Shown here one piece after another: positions 50,840 through 61,825 of a DNA stretch of 64,000 nucleotides (within the stretch, counting starts at the first letter, position 1; each line of letters starts with the position of its first letter). The position numbers were made by a program, and so were the translations under genes. The notes under the pieces are model-generated. The model did not search any database, was not told the DNA's origin, and was given only the letters and a program-made list of their open reading frames with translations. Origin of the DNA: Bostrychus sinensis (lineage: Eukaryota > Chordata > Actinopteri > Gobiiformes > Eleotridae); the NCBI GenBank assembly GCA_020698575.1, contig CM036254.1, positions 23,288,026 to 23,352,025 of the forward strand. The letters run 5' to 3'.

Positions 50840-52060
50840 CAGAAAAGGATTATTTCATTAAATCCTATATTATATTCTCTGTAGTGTTAGATCACATAAT
50901 ACGAGTAATACTAATTCTTATTTAAAATATTTATTATTTATGATTATAGGTCTGTAGTGGAAGTTTGAAAACTTCCTGTTCATGTATAATAGCCAAGAGC
51001 AAACAAACTAAAAATGGATAGAGGAGACGTGCATTTGTTTTTGAACACACAATCTTGTATTAAAGCTGGGGACATTTCTTTTAGTTTGTTTATGTTTTGA
51101 AGGAGATTCATTGTTCATGAAAAACAGCATGTCCTTGCTGGGCTCCCATAAGTGATGTCATGTTCCAGCAAATCATCTGCCTCCAAGCGTGCAGTAATTT
51201 CACCTATTGATTTGGCATAGGCTTTACGTCATTGTTGTATTGCATATTTTGCTGTACACTGACAATAGCCTTTTGACAAATCATGCTAAAACCACCTCTT
51301 TTCACTCATATTTATGTGCCACGGCCATGGTCTAGCAAACTACCCACATTCATCACGGCCAAATAGACCATAGGATCAATTCATAAAAAAACATCAACCA
51401 AATGACGGCATCTGTGCTTTCCCTGACATTGATGAGTGAGCCTAATCCTTTCATAAGTCCAGACTGCAATCAAAACAAAGATGTGGAGAGAAGCCCCTGG
51501 CTCTCACAACAGCAGTGGGCAGCATGTGATCCTCTGTCTGCTGGTTGGCTGGCTTTGAAGCAACAGGATTTGGTCAGAGAGGCCTATTGTGACTCCCGGC
51601 CAGCGAGCTGCTCAGTCAGCCAGCCCAGATCAGACCTGGACCACTGATCCTCGTCACATGCACCCAGTCTGAGAGGAGGAGGTGCATGGATTGATGGGCA
51701 ATAATAGGCTGAATTGTCACCTTTTCTTTGCAAAATATTAACAAGTTAGTTAGTGCTAAGGCTGCTCTATACAGTATATGATCATTTTATTCGTATGACA
51801 GTAAGGGTAACATACACATTGACTGTCAAAATGCCAGCCCAAACTAAATTAAACTGTGCAGCATCCAAATAAAGAAGCCCGAGCTGAACATATTCAGACT
51901 TTGTTTTCCCTGGTTTCTAGTCTAGACTAAATCTTTTTCTGTTCTATACAAAGATTTCTTTGGCCAAAAAAGTGAGTGAGTGGGGTTGACTAGGCTACCT
52001 AGTTCCTAGATTAGTACTCAAGTTAGTCCTGCAGTGGTTCAGCCTTAATCTACCACAAGA
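50840..52060. other. Intronic sequence with a candidate conserved block
   Basis: No gene was seen. The stretch 51.11-51.40 kb is repeat-free and contains CACGGCCATGGTCTAG and a TAGGATCAATTC motif in balanced composition, so it may be regulatory. The 81-codon frame at 51402-51647 has no recognisable similarity. Confidence 0.35.
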
Positions 52061-52067
52061 GGTCAAA

Positions 52068-52165
52068 TGCCAGTGTTCGTGCCAGTCCCAAGCCTGGATA
52101 AACTGATGCAACCCTTGCGTGGCAACCCCATAAAGAAAAGGCCCAAAGGAAAGAAGTAGTTCAGC
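52068..52165 (+). mobile_element. RTE-like LINE 3' tail
   Basis: GTGCCAGTCCCAAGCCTGGA, TGGCAACCCCATAAAG and AAAGGCCCAAAGGAAAGAAG match the start and end of the tail seen at 45.9 kb, with an internal deletion of about 60 bases. Confidence 0.65.
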
Positions 52166-52440
52166 TTTTGTTTAACAATGGTTTACTATAACAGATGTTA
52201 GTCAAACGTGTTTCTTCCTTAATCAATTGAACATTTGTTTTGTAAAAGGAGGCACTTCCTGTAAATACTCCAAGTCATATTGTTATCAAAATATACAAAA
52301 TAGTTGTTGCATGTTGCATACTTTCTAATAATGTGCAACCAGTGTCATAGACACTGCATAGAGAAAAATACACACTACCAATTATTGAAAGTATAACACG
52401 TATCCCATTAAATCTTCCATTTGTGAAGCCATTTGGAGGC

Positions 52441-52490
52441 CAAAAACAAAACAAAACAAAGCAAAAAAAAACAAAAAAAAAAAAAAACAG
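52441..52490 (+). repeat. A-rich simple repeat
   Basis: AAAAC-type units followed by two longer A runs. Low-complexity only. Confidence 0.9.
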
Positions 52491-53564
52491 GACATCTAGA
52501 AATATCATGTCACTACAACAAAACTTGTTGTATGATCAAAAAGCAAAGGGGCCTATGTACTGAAATTACTATGTTTGAGAAAATTATATACAAGGATGCA
52601 TTTCTCACTTTCATTTAAGCTATAATAATGGGGAGGGTAGGCTAGTGACATGTACTAAAGCCATTCATTTGGGAGCCATCAATTGCTTCACAGCCTCAGC
52701 ACAGTGGCAGCAAACCACTGCCGCCACAAAACAAAGAAAGGAAAACAAGCTGAGTGACCATCCAAGATTGAGGATTTGCTTTAACAAGACAAGCTCAAAA
52801 TAATGTTGAGTAACCTGCCTCTGTTATGGCAATACCATGACAGTTTTTTGTGGCAGAAATACAACACAAGCATTGTAACTCTAGTAGGGCGTCTTCTTCA
52901 TGCCCACGAGGCCTGAAGCCATCCTAAACAGCCCTGAAATGACAACAACTGGATATTGCTCGTGGGCATGTCACAGAAAGGCCTTTCTCTGCCAAACCTG
53001 ACAGGTGCCTTATTGTTCAGGATGAGCACACATTGTACACATAACTTTATTTTTGAAAGACATATTTATCTGGCTCAATTACCCATTGTCTGTTTAGTCA
53101 TGCAGAAGGCGCTGTTAGAAATAGATGAGAACATGTTTCTTCTGCAGGCCTTCCTTTGCAGCCTATTGATGCTTGAGTACAATGGTGCCCTATTCAAGCC
53201 CATGAAAGACTTTCACTATTGCTGCCATTATCACAGCTCCTCCAAGAAATGTCCCTAGCCAACATGGGGCAACCACAAAGCCATATTTTATAGATATAAA
53301 AACTTGCTCTGAATTGACATATCTGAAAACACGAGCTGGCATTTGATCTGCTCTTGCAAATGTTAATTATATAAGGTTTACATAAAGCACAAATGCAGGC
53401 TCAAACAGAAAATGGGTTAACTGGGGTATATGAGCATCTTAATGAGGTTGTTATTCACTTGAATAAACAGTAAAAGCAAATGCATTTTTCACACACTGCT
53501 TCATGTGTCATGTTAAGAGTGTGGTCCCTTATATGTAACGTCTATAACAGCAAGACTTTAATTC
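52491..53564. other. Intronic sequence with a repeat-poor block
   Basis: The block 52.87-53.27 kb is repeat-free and includes a 100-codon plus-strand frame (52956-53258) that has no recognisable domain and is more likely conserved non-coding sequence or chance. Confidence 0.3.
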
Positions 53565-53692
53565 AAGTCAGTTCAATTGCATTTATATAGCAGCCCAATA
53601 TGAGTTGCCTGTTTGTTTTCATTTCCTATTGTCTTTGTCTTTTATCTATTATGGAACATGACTCTGCAATAAAGTTAATCTATCTATCTAAA
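53565..53692 (+). repeat. Fish interspersed repeat fragment
   Basis: CAGTTCAATTGCATTTATAT with AGCAGCCCAATATGA resembles a repeat common in fish genomes. It is followed by a segment ending in a short ATCT array. Confidence 0.4.
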
Positions 53693-55242
53693 CAAATGGG
53701 CAAACAGACTGTACATAACAACATCCCCTCTCCTTAGAACCTCCATCAGAGTGAGGAAGTCATGGAAAAAGGAGAAATCTTGGATAGAACTGCAGAAGGA
53801 GGGATCCAGACAGGCCGCACAATAGAGGTGGCCAGGACTGTTGTATATAGTCCATTTGCCAATAGTTCATCATATTTGCAAAATAGAAAAGAGTACAAGT
53901 CTATATAAAATCCAACAGGAGGGGAACAGTTAATCGAGACAGACGAGAGGAGCTAGAGACTTAAGACAAACATTTTGGCTCTAAAAGCAAACATATAAAA
54001 TGGTACAACACACTGGGGCTATGTTAAAGCCCTCTTGTGTCTAGTTTGTCCATTAGCACTGCAGAAAATAGACGGTCCCCAACATAGGGTCTACGCAAAA
54101 GTAATGGCGTCTTACTTATTTTAATGCTTAATCTCTTCCAGTGGGAACTGTTAAAGCACACATGCTCTGCACAACATTGTAAACCAATGGAAACTTTTAC
54201 TTAAAACATAAATAGTTGTTGTGTCTGCAGCTCTACAAACAATAGCATGGGCTTGTGCATTTGCCTTTATTAGACATGTAGTTATCTCGAGGCAAAACTT
54301 CCTTCAGGAAAACAGAAAAGGATATGTAGCTGGAAGACAAACAATGTCTGGTTTGTTTATGTCCCAGTGGAGTATACAGTATACAGCAGCAGCAGCCAGC
54401 ACAAAGCCCAAATACAGCACTCTGTATAAGTATGACCAGCCAGGTATAATTTATGCAAAGGACAAACATCTGGAAAGTCGGGGAAATTATTATTTCTAAA
54501 CACAACCTCATACTGTTACAAATGTAAACAAAACATGCATAAGGTACAGAGACAGCAACCAAAGTACGCTTTCAACCTTGTTTTCTGATAAGTTAATGGA
54601 TAACCCCATTCTGGAGAAAATTAATCATTGCATGTAACCCCCACCTGGGCACATAAAGGCTGTATTACACAAAAACCTGCTAGACGATGTAGCGTTTACC
54701 GCCCCCATCTGTTTTGAAACAGCACTGCACTCGAATGCGTTCATTCAAGAATATTTCTGTTCATATTTTATCCAAGTAGCGTCTGACACAAAGACACCAC
54801 ATCAGAAAGTGGGAGCAAAGTAGGCTCTTGTAGACGCTGAAAATCAGAATGGGAGGATAAGCTTGCAATTAAAGAGTTTAAAAATATAAAGTTAGTTGTG
54901 ATTTATGCCATAAGCGGGGCTACAAGTGAATTAAGTGAATGCATCATAAATACAGTGAGTAAATGACAAGTCAACACGTCCCCTGTTCAAAGCTCTGGAC
55001 TCGTAAAACAGAAAGTAATTTAAGCTAAATATAGACTCTAGCTGAAACATAGCGTTCCCTTTTCTATTTGTCTTGCGCTTCAGTGACAGAAAGTAACTTT
55101 ATCCTTTGTGTTCAGTGCGGCCACGTAAAGCCGTGAGTGAGAACGCGTTTGGCTGCTCTCACTACGCTCCACTCTCAGCAACACTCCTACTTTTACTTTG
55201 TTGCTCGCTTCAGAGAAAGGAAAAACACCACTAGTCTCTTAC
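53693..55242. other. Proximal part of the SIPA1L2 first intron
   Basis: No repeat with clear ends was seen. CpG frequency rises towards 55.05-55.24 kb, next to the inferred first exon, consistent with a promoter-associated CpG-richer region extending into the intron. Confidence 0.35.
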
Positions 55243-55410
55243 CTTTTAGTGCAAGCGACGCCCAGACCTGGTCGATAGGTAAACAATGGTCTTAGTTATC
55301 CGTATAAGGGTAAAAAGCAGTTATAATCGTGGTAGTCTGCCTCACATCGCTCCCGTTCAGACCCAGCCTCCAGACTGAAGTACTAGACCATAGCGAGATC
55401 CATCCAGCAC
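55243..55410 (-). other. sipa1l2: Probable SIPA1L2 non-coding first exon
   Basis: On the minus strand a consensus donor (CTAAAAG|GTAAGAG) lies at 55243, at the edge of a locally GC- and CpG-richer stretch, with a GC box and CCAAT box just upstream at 55444-55474. The coding exon at 10391 has a spliced acceptor in its 5' UTR, so a non-coding first exon must exist somewhere upstream on this strand. This is the best candidate. The 5' end near 55410 is an estimate from promoter spacing. It implies a first intron of about 44.6 kb. Alternative first exons inside the intron are not excluded. Confidence 0.45.
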
Positions 55411-55480
55411 CTATCTCCGTGATGGCAACACGCAAGGACCCAGGCTCCGCCCACTCGACGCTTCAATGAATTGGCTGCCA
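55411..55480 (-). promoter_or_regulatory. Candidate SIPA1L2 core promoter (GC box and CCAAT box)
   Basis: Read on the minus strand, a CCAAT box (55470-55474) is followed about 18 bases later by a GC box GGGCGGAGC (55444-55452). This order and spacing would place a start site near 55.38-55.42 kb and fits the consensus donor at 55243. No TATA box is evident. The motifs are seen directly; their use as this gene's promoter is inferred. Confidence 0.4.
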
Positions 55481-56641
<1,161 letters not shown>

Positions 56642-56736
56642 ACATTACACTAACCCTCTGAATTTCCTATTACAGAATATACCAAAGCAGAGTGCCACTC
56701 AAGCCTCCTACATTCCCCATGAGTCCCTTCGTTGGA

Positions 56737-56778
56737 TGACGTAGAAGCTTCGCGACGGTTGTTTGTTTCCATGGAGCC
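56737..56778 (+). promoter_or_regulatory. MAP10 proximal promoter motifs: CRE-like and RFX X-box-like
   Basis: A CRE-like TGACGTAG (56737-56744) is followed by GTTTCCATGGAGCC (56765-56778), matching 12 of 14 positions of the RFX X-box consensus. They lie 72-113 bases upstream of the ATG, without a TATA box. RFX factors drive many ciliary and centrosomal genes, which would suit a microtubule protein. Motifs are seen; function is inferred. Confidence 0.4.
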
Positions 56779-56849
56779 GACAGAAGCTTAACAGATTAGC
56801 TTGTTTGCTTAATTAGCAACGTGTTTTTGTTGTTTGCACAGTCAATACG

Positions 56850-59150
56850 ATGTCGGCAATACAAGAAAGCAGTAAAATGGAAACTTTATTTTCATTTGAG
56901 CTTTTGGTGGACAGTGTTCGGTTGGATAAAGAAAGGAAAGTGTCAGACGAGCTGGCAGTAGCACTGCGTCTACTGGACTTTCCGACGCTTATTATTTATC
57001 AGCCTGAACACAAAGAAGTAAAGAAAAAAGAAGGTGAATATACTTTTAATAGAGGCAAGGCTTGCTTCTTCAAAATGAACATGGACTCGCTGCGTAACCA
57101 CTTATCAAATACACCTCTCTATGCAATGGTGTTGGATGTGAAAGAAGAAATCCCTAAGTTTGTTGGCAGCTCGCTTATTTCCCTGGCTAAAGTCATGGAT
57201 AGAATCAGACAAGATGTGAGTGACCGCGGGGTTTCTACTTCCTCCTCTCATGGACAAAGAGGGACTGTTAGTGTATCTAACCTTAGTGGGGAGAAAGTCG
57301 GCACTATTTCCTTGAGTTACAAACTGTTTAGTCTGGGTAGTAGTTTAATGTCACATATAAGTGACAAAGTGGACTCCAAAAACCTACAAAGACAATGTTT
57401 AAAAGAGATCAACAAGAAAGAAGCAGATGAATTGCATGTAGACCCAAAAAATATACATTTATCAAAATCAGAGCAAGATGAAGAAAGTGGAATTACTAAG
57501 AACAGGGCATCCACAAAACAGGAGGTGTTTTCTTCAGAGTGCCAATTTACAGACAACAGTTATGGGGAAGACATGTCTGTATTTTGTCCACCACATCTTT
57601 ATTACAATAATTCAGCTGAGGAGAGACGAAAATATGAAGATAATTACAAATTACAAAAATTGAATTTGGAGACGTTTGCATTTGAAGACTCAGGGGATGA
57701 GACTGAAGAAAATGTGAATTTAAAGGAACAGAAATACAATGCAACAAATTCAAATCAAGAAAAACTGCCAGTCCCCACTGAAGTGACCCCAAATGTCATC
57801 GATCAGGCCTTACGACAGATGCCTTTGCTCAATGCTCTCCTTGTTGAGCTTTCACAACTAAACACTCCTAATGCCAATCAAGCTGTGTCCATTCATCCTA
57901 ACTTGGCTTGGATATACAGGCCTCCTTCTACAGAGACATCAGCTGTGGGGAGAAACACACCAGGGAAATCTCAAAAGGATTCAAAAAGTAGGCAAGTTGC
58001 TAGTCCAAAGTTAAAAGATTTATATTCCCCGAGACATTGTTCCACTCCAATTCAAGAGACTGACAGAAAGAACACTCCAAGAAAGAAGCTTGTATATGGG
58101 ACAACAAAATCATTTAATCTAAGGCTAAAGCAAAACTCCCCAACTGTTGTGAAACGCCGAGAGTGCATGGAGTTAATTCAGAGCAAGAAACCACTAAATG
58201 CAGGCAAAGAAAAACCAAAGAGTGGTAAAAAGCTCACAAAATCGGGCAAAAGGAGGTCTACACAAATATCAAATTTGACTGAAAATATCGAGACAATGAT
58301 ACAGAGCATCACAGTGGAGTCAACACCACGGGGATCCTTTACAGAAAAACACCAAAAAATGGATGTTGCTAAATCTATAGGGATAACTCATGAAGATACA
58401 GCCTCTCCAAATGTTTCTGAAAAACCTTTGCTCATTGAAAGTCCCTCAAGGCTGATACACATCCCCACTAATGTTGAGAGTGACAGTGCCCAAAACAACA
58501 GTGAAAAAATAAATCAATCACAGTCTGACAGCCACACAGGGAAATGTTCAGGAAGTAGCAGCCGGGATTCCTCAGTTTCAGATCCCAGTAGGGGAGAAGC
58601 CGACTACGCTGATGACTTTAACAGCTTTGAGCCAAGTGACGCCTTTTCTCCTGACCCCATGAGTAGTCCTGAACCACACAGACCAAAGACCACAAACTCC
58701 CCTTCAGGCTGTGACCTCTGCAGATCCTCTGACTCCGGCTCTGAAAATGTCCAAAAGAGAGCAGTGCTTCCCGTCCCGGTCAAAGGCTCCAGGTCTCCAC
58801 AGCGAGCACTAAGGAGCACTTACACCATTCAACGTCAAACATATGGGCTCAGCTTCTCCTCAGAGGATGGGGACAGAGATGGGACAACCTCCATACTCAC
58901 AGTTCATTCAGGGAAACGGCTCACAGAGAGAAGCGGAGGGGAGAGGAGCTCTGGAGAACACTTCAGATCATCAGGAGGTCATAAGAGTGAATCTGACAAA
59001 AGTAGATCAACTATTAAAGGGATTTCAGATGAATCGTCATTTGAACACAAGGCAGAGGAAGATGATGAACTTGGGATTCTTGATTTCAAAAAAGGGTATA
59101 AGCATATTTCTGAGCTTGTGGCACAGAAACTACCAGGATACACAATGTAA
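56850..59150 (+). CDS. map10: MAP10, microtubule-associated protein 10 (single exon, 766 aa)
   Basis: MAP10 (MTR120) binds and stabilises microtubules and acts at the spindle midzone and midbody during cytokinesis. Recognition rests on the N-terminal LFSFELLVDSVRLD, ALRLLDFPTLIIY and LSLAKVM-type region (residues about 12-110), the acidic ADYADDFNSFEPSDAFSPDP segment near residue 585, and the C-terminal end with LDFKKGYKHISELVAQKLPG followed by YTM, all of which I recognise from vertebrate MAP10. The protein is 766 residues, somewhat shorter than the roughly 900 of human MAP10, with a divergent Ser/Lys-rich middle. The gene is uninterrupted, as I recall for mammals. The first ATG is used here; a second in-frame Met at codon 10 has a better context (AAAATGG) and lies closer to the conserved start, so it could be the real one. 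A paralogue or retrocopy is unlikely given its synteny with SIPA1L2 and NTPCR. Confidence 0.93.
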   Translation: MSAIQESSKMETLFSFELLVDSVRLDKERKVSDELAVALRLLDFPTLIIYQPEHKEVKKKEGEYTFNRGKACFFKMNMDSLRNHLSNTPLYAMVLDVKEEIPKFVGSSLISLAKVMDRIRQDVSDRGVSTSSSHGQRGTVSVSNLSGEKVGTISLSYKLFSLGSSLMSHISDKVDSKNLQRQCLKEINKKEADELHVDPKNIHLSKSEQDEESGITKNRASTKQEVFSSECQFTDNSYGEDMSVFCPPHLYYNNSAEERRKYEDNYKLQKLNLETFAFEDSGDETEENVNLKEQKYNATNSNQEKLPVPTEVTPNVIDQALRQMPLLNALLVELSQLNTPNANQAVSIHPNLAWIYRPPSTETSAVGRNTPGKSQKDSKSRQVASPKLKDLYSPRHCSTPIQETDRKNTPRKKLVYGTTKSFNLRLKQNSPTVVKRRECMELIQSKKPLNAGKEKPKSGKKLTKSGKRRSTQISNLTENIETMIQSITVESTPRGSFTEKHQKMDVAKSIGITHEDTASPNVSEKPLLIESPSRLIHIPTNVESDSAQNNSEKINQSQSDSHTGKCSGSSSRDSSVSDPSRGEADYADDFNSFEPSDAFSPDPMSSPEPHRPKTTNSPSGCDLCRSSDSGSENVQKRAVLPVPVKGSRSPQRALRSTYTIQRQTYGLSFSSEDGDRDGTTSILTVHSGKRLTERSGGERSSGEHFRSSGGHKSESDKSRSTIKGISDESSFEHKAEEDDELGILDFKKGYKHISELVAQKLPGYTM

Positions 59151-59590
59151 ACAGCAATTGCATGATTAATTCAACAATATGACAGTGATATAAAAGGGTT
59201 ATAGTTGTATGTGTTACTTGTATAGTTAGATTATTAAAAGTAGTTGATCAGTTGCATCAACATAAATAATCTTACACATTACAAATGAACAAATGATTAC
59301 CAAATGACTTGTGTAATTTTAGTCGTGGAACAATTTTGAGGATATATATCCACAAAAGAATACAAATGTTGCTACCAATTCAAATATGTAAAATGTTTAA
59401 TATGCAAATGTTAATGCTATTTTCATAATGATTTTGAGGTAATAAGTTGTGCTGCCTGAAGCGAAAAGCAATGTCATACAGTGTTATGTTCAGCCTCGCC
59501 TTTTTGATCTTTTGAATAGGTTTACATGTCTGACAGTTATGACCCAGCCACTACTAGATTTTAATAAAGAAAACATTATGAAAATCATGT
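59151..59590 (+). terminator. map10: MAP10 3' UTR with poly(A) signal
   Basis: AATAAA at 59563-59568 lies about 410 bases past the stop codon and is followed by a GU-rich stretch (GTCTGTGTTTTATCTGG), the normal arrangement for vertebrate cleavage and polyadenylation near 59.58-59.59 kb. Confidence 0.7.
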
Positions 59591-59992
59591 CTGTGTTTTA
59601 TCTGGCCTACATCTGATTATTTGCATGAAAAGCTATGGCTTATATAAGAGACTGCAAACAAACTGAAACTGGCAACAAACCACTAACTTTGATTATCTCC
59701 CTGTTCTATGAATATATTTGACTGGCAAAAAGAGACAGTTATGCTTTATAAATGTAAAAACAAGTCTGCTGCCTACTTGTGCATGCATGGCTTTTAAATA
59801 CAATTGTGTTTGGGGAGAGAGTGAACTATGATTAAGCTTAACTACAAGGATTGAAGATGAATGGAGCAACCGAGATAGTAACACAGAGCGTTAGACAGTG
59901 CGCTATAAAAAGAGAACTGCCTATTAAATATTTTACTTCTAATGTTTTATGGGTCATGCAGTCAGACAGGATTAACCTATATTTACAAACTG
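59591..59992. other. Intergenic region between MAP10 and NTPCR
   Basis: About 400 bases of AT-rich DNA between the MAP10 poly(A) site and the NTPCR promoter motifs. No repeat or gene was recognised. Confidence 0.6.
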
Positions 59993-60012
59993 GACGTCAC
60001 TGCGCATGCGTG
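59993..60012 (+). promoter_or_regulatory. NTPCR promoter motifs: CRE-like and NRF1-like
   Basis: GACGTCAC, a CRE match on the minus strand (GTGACGTC), abuts TGCGCATGCGTG, one base from the NRF1 consensus TGCGCATGCGCA. They end 61 bases before the start codon. Such pairs are common in TATA-less housekeeping promoters. Motifs are seen; activity is inferred. Confidence 0.5.
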
Positions 60013-60072
60013 AATCCAGTGTGTACGGAAGCACCGCAGCAGCAGCGTGGCCAGTGTTGTGAATGAAGTGAA

Positions 60073-60106
60073 ATGATCAAACACGTTTTCTTGACAGGAC
60101 CTCCAG
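60073..60106 (+). CDS. ntpcr: NTPCR exon 1 (coding part)
   Basis: NTPCR is the cancer-related nucleoside-triphosphatase, a P-loop enzyme of the THEP1 family that hydrolyses NTPs. Exon 1 encodes MIKHVFLTGPP plus the first base of Gly and ends at the donor CCAG|GTAACT in phase 1. The ATG has G at -3, and the human N-terminus starts the same distance before the P-loop. The donor splits the Walker A motif GPPGVGKT, whose second half is at 61116. Confidence 0.9.
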
Positions 60107-61115
60107 GTAACTCAAGCCCTGCTGTGAGTTCAGCGATAGTTCAGTGTCTTCAAATCTATACTAGTCGCTAAGCTAACGTTATGTCAACATGTTACACGTT
60201 ACCATGTCATAGGATACCCAACAAACTTACCGTTAACTTAGCATCACAGCAAACGAATGACGTTTAAAGTCATTATAACCTAACCCCAACCCTTAAGTTG
60301 CTTGTTTGTTGTTAGACCATACATTTTAAATGAACACTTGAATATTTTGTGACATGACAATATTAGACTTGGCCGGTTGGATTTTATCTATATTTTTTAC
60401 GACAAATTTAGATTTGAATTTATGGTTAAGTGGTTCCATAATTGAATATAGTAATTCATTATGGTTAGGAAAAAAGCAGCCTTACGTGACATAAACAATT
60501 AACTAAGATATGTTTCAAGTTAATACAAACAAAAAGATAACATGCAAAAAGATAACTCTTATTCTATGCATTTATGTTAACTAGTGGACTGTTAGATTGT
60601 AAAGAGATTGTAAAAATGAAACTTAACATGTCTTTTTGCTTATTATAAAGCCTACTATACAATAAACACATCAACATTTCTACTAACTAAAATGTGTCTA
60701 CTGAAAACCCTAACTGGCTAGTAACTTTACAAAAAGACTGGTCACAGTGGGCGAAAAAGTTAACGTCAAGCCCTGCTTATATCTAAGGCCTACTTACAAA
60801 ATACTGAACAATCCTCTTAAACCCCAAGCTTATTAAAATAGACATGTTGCTGTTAAGTAAGGTAAAAATTTTGAACACACATACATAACAAGCTCTTATG
60901 AACACTAGCACATTTGACTAAGTAACAACAACACAAAAATTGTAGGATAAAAGTGAAAAAAAAAACTCAAAATAGTGTAAATTTTACTCTAGTATTTAAA
61001 TATATAGTGACCATTATCATATTATTTTCATATCTACCAACTTATTACCTTAAATTTGGACATCACAATAATGAACTAGTCAGAACTGTACAAACTATTG
61101 CATTTTTTTTTGCAG
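60107..61115 (+). other. ntpcr: NTPCR intron 1
   Basis: About 1.0 kb of AT-rich DNA with a strong acceptor (T run then TGCAG). Nothing else was recognised. Confidence 0.85.
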
Positions 61116-61278
61116 GTGTGGGAAAAACCACGCTGGTGCAGAAAGCCTGTGAGGCGCTGGTGTCATCGGGAGTGACTGTAGAGGGTTTTTACACAGAGGA
61201 GGTCAGAGCGGGAGGCCGAAGAGTCGGCTTTGATGTGGTCACCATGACAGGGGAGAGGGGCCACCTGTCCCGAATCAG
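61116..61278 (+). CDS. ntpcr: NTPCR exon 2
   Basis: Exon 2 completes the Walker A motif (G-VGKTTLVQKA) and encodes GFYTEEVRAGGRRVGFDVVT and the following MTGERGHLSRIR, the conserved nucleotide-binding and substrate-contact block of the THEP1 family. It follows a T-rich tract ending TGCAG at 61115 and ends at the donor ATCAG|GTAGTC in phase 2. The frame is intact across both junctions. Confidence 0.93.
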
Positions 61279-61356
61279 GTAGTCCCATTGTCCTCTTATC
61301 TAAAGTACACTTTGTCTTTGTGTTGCCACTAAAAGCTTCCTCATTTTAACTCACAG

Positions 61357-61459
61357 AGACATGGCTGGTCCATCTCACGGCAGACGGGAGTACACAGTTG
61401 GGCAGTATGTGGTTGATTTGCAGTCATTCGAAAATCTTGCACTGCCACTCTTCAGAAAT
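61357..61459 (+). CDS. ntpcr: NTPCR exon 3
   Basis: The acceptor AACTCACAG|AGACATG and donor AGAAAT|GTAAGA delimit 103 bases that read, from the split Arg codon, DMAGPSHGRREYTVGQYVVD and on through LQSFENLALPLFRN. This aligns with the VGQYVVDL region of NTPCR and ends in phase 0. Exons 1-3 add up to 100 codons of an enzyme of about 190. The later segment with the family motif DEIGKMEL was looked for up to 64000 and not found, so the remaining exons lie beyond the right edge. Confidence 0.93.
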
Positions 61460-61699
61460 GTAAGACTAACGTGCTTTTCAAAAATGTAGACATAATTGAT
61501 ACATATAATTGTGAGGACTTCACAAAGTGGTCTACAAATGCCTTTTTATTAGAACGGCACCAAGACAAACCTTAGGACTTAATTTAGAGGCAATAGCCAG
61601 CACCATAAACCCAAAAATGTGACCAAATCTAAACCAAACAAGAACTGACCAATGCTGCACTCTTAGTCCTGACTAATCCAGGACTTTGAACTTTTATCG

Positions 61700-61825
61700 T
61701 TGCTGGTCCATCTTACGGCAGACAGTTGGGCAATACGTGGTCGATTTGCAGTCATTTGAAAACCTTGTTCTGCCCCTCTTCAGAAATGCAAGACCCACAT
61801 GTGATTTTCAAAAATTACCATCATC
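61700..61825 (+). pseudogene. Decayed tandem copy of NTPCR exon 3
   Basis: About 125 bases repeat exon 3 and its 3' flank, 345 bases downstream. From GCTGGTCCATCTTACGGCAG it follows the exon, lacks the 10 bases GGGAGTACAC and then encodes VGQYVVDLQSFENLVLPLFRN before continuing into intron-like sequence. The donor position reads GC instead of GT, and no acceptor at the matching position is left. The deletion shifts the frame relative to exon 2, so normal inclusion would break the protein. Seven of the 21 shared codons differ from exon 3 and six of these changes are synonymous, which is unusual for a non-functional copy. Confidence 0.85.

Larger units (their letters stand above)
10621..55242 (-). 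other. sipa1l2: SIPA1L2 first intron (inferred)
   Basis: This is about 44.6 kb of AT-rich DNA without a recognisable protein-coding gene. It is heavily loaded with repeats between 11.4 and 19.9 kb and has scattered transposon remains elsewhere, listed separately. Open frames here are mostly 60-180 codons, lack family resemblance and often coincide with low-complexity DNA. The length depends on the inferred first exon at 55243. Confidence 0.5.

Noticed and set aside
60953..61282. 109-codon frame read as one exon including the NTPCR P-loop
   Set aside because: Its first 50 or so codons are intron 1 read through; the real exon starts at 61116 after a strong acceptor.
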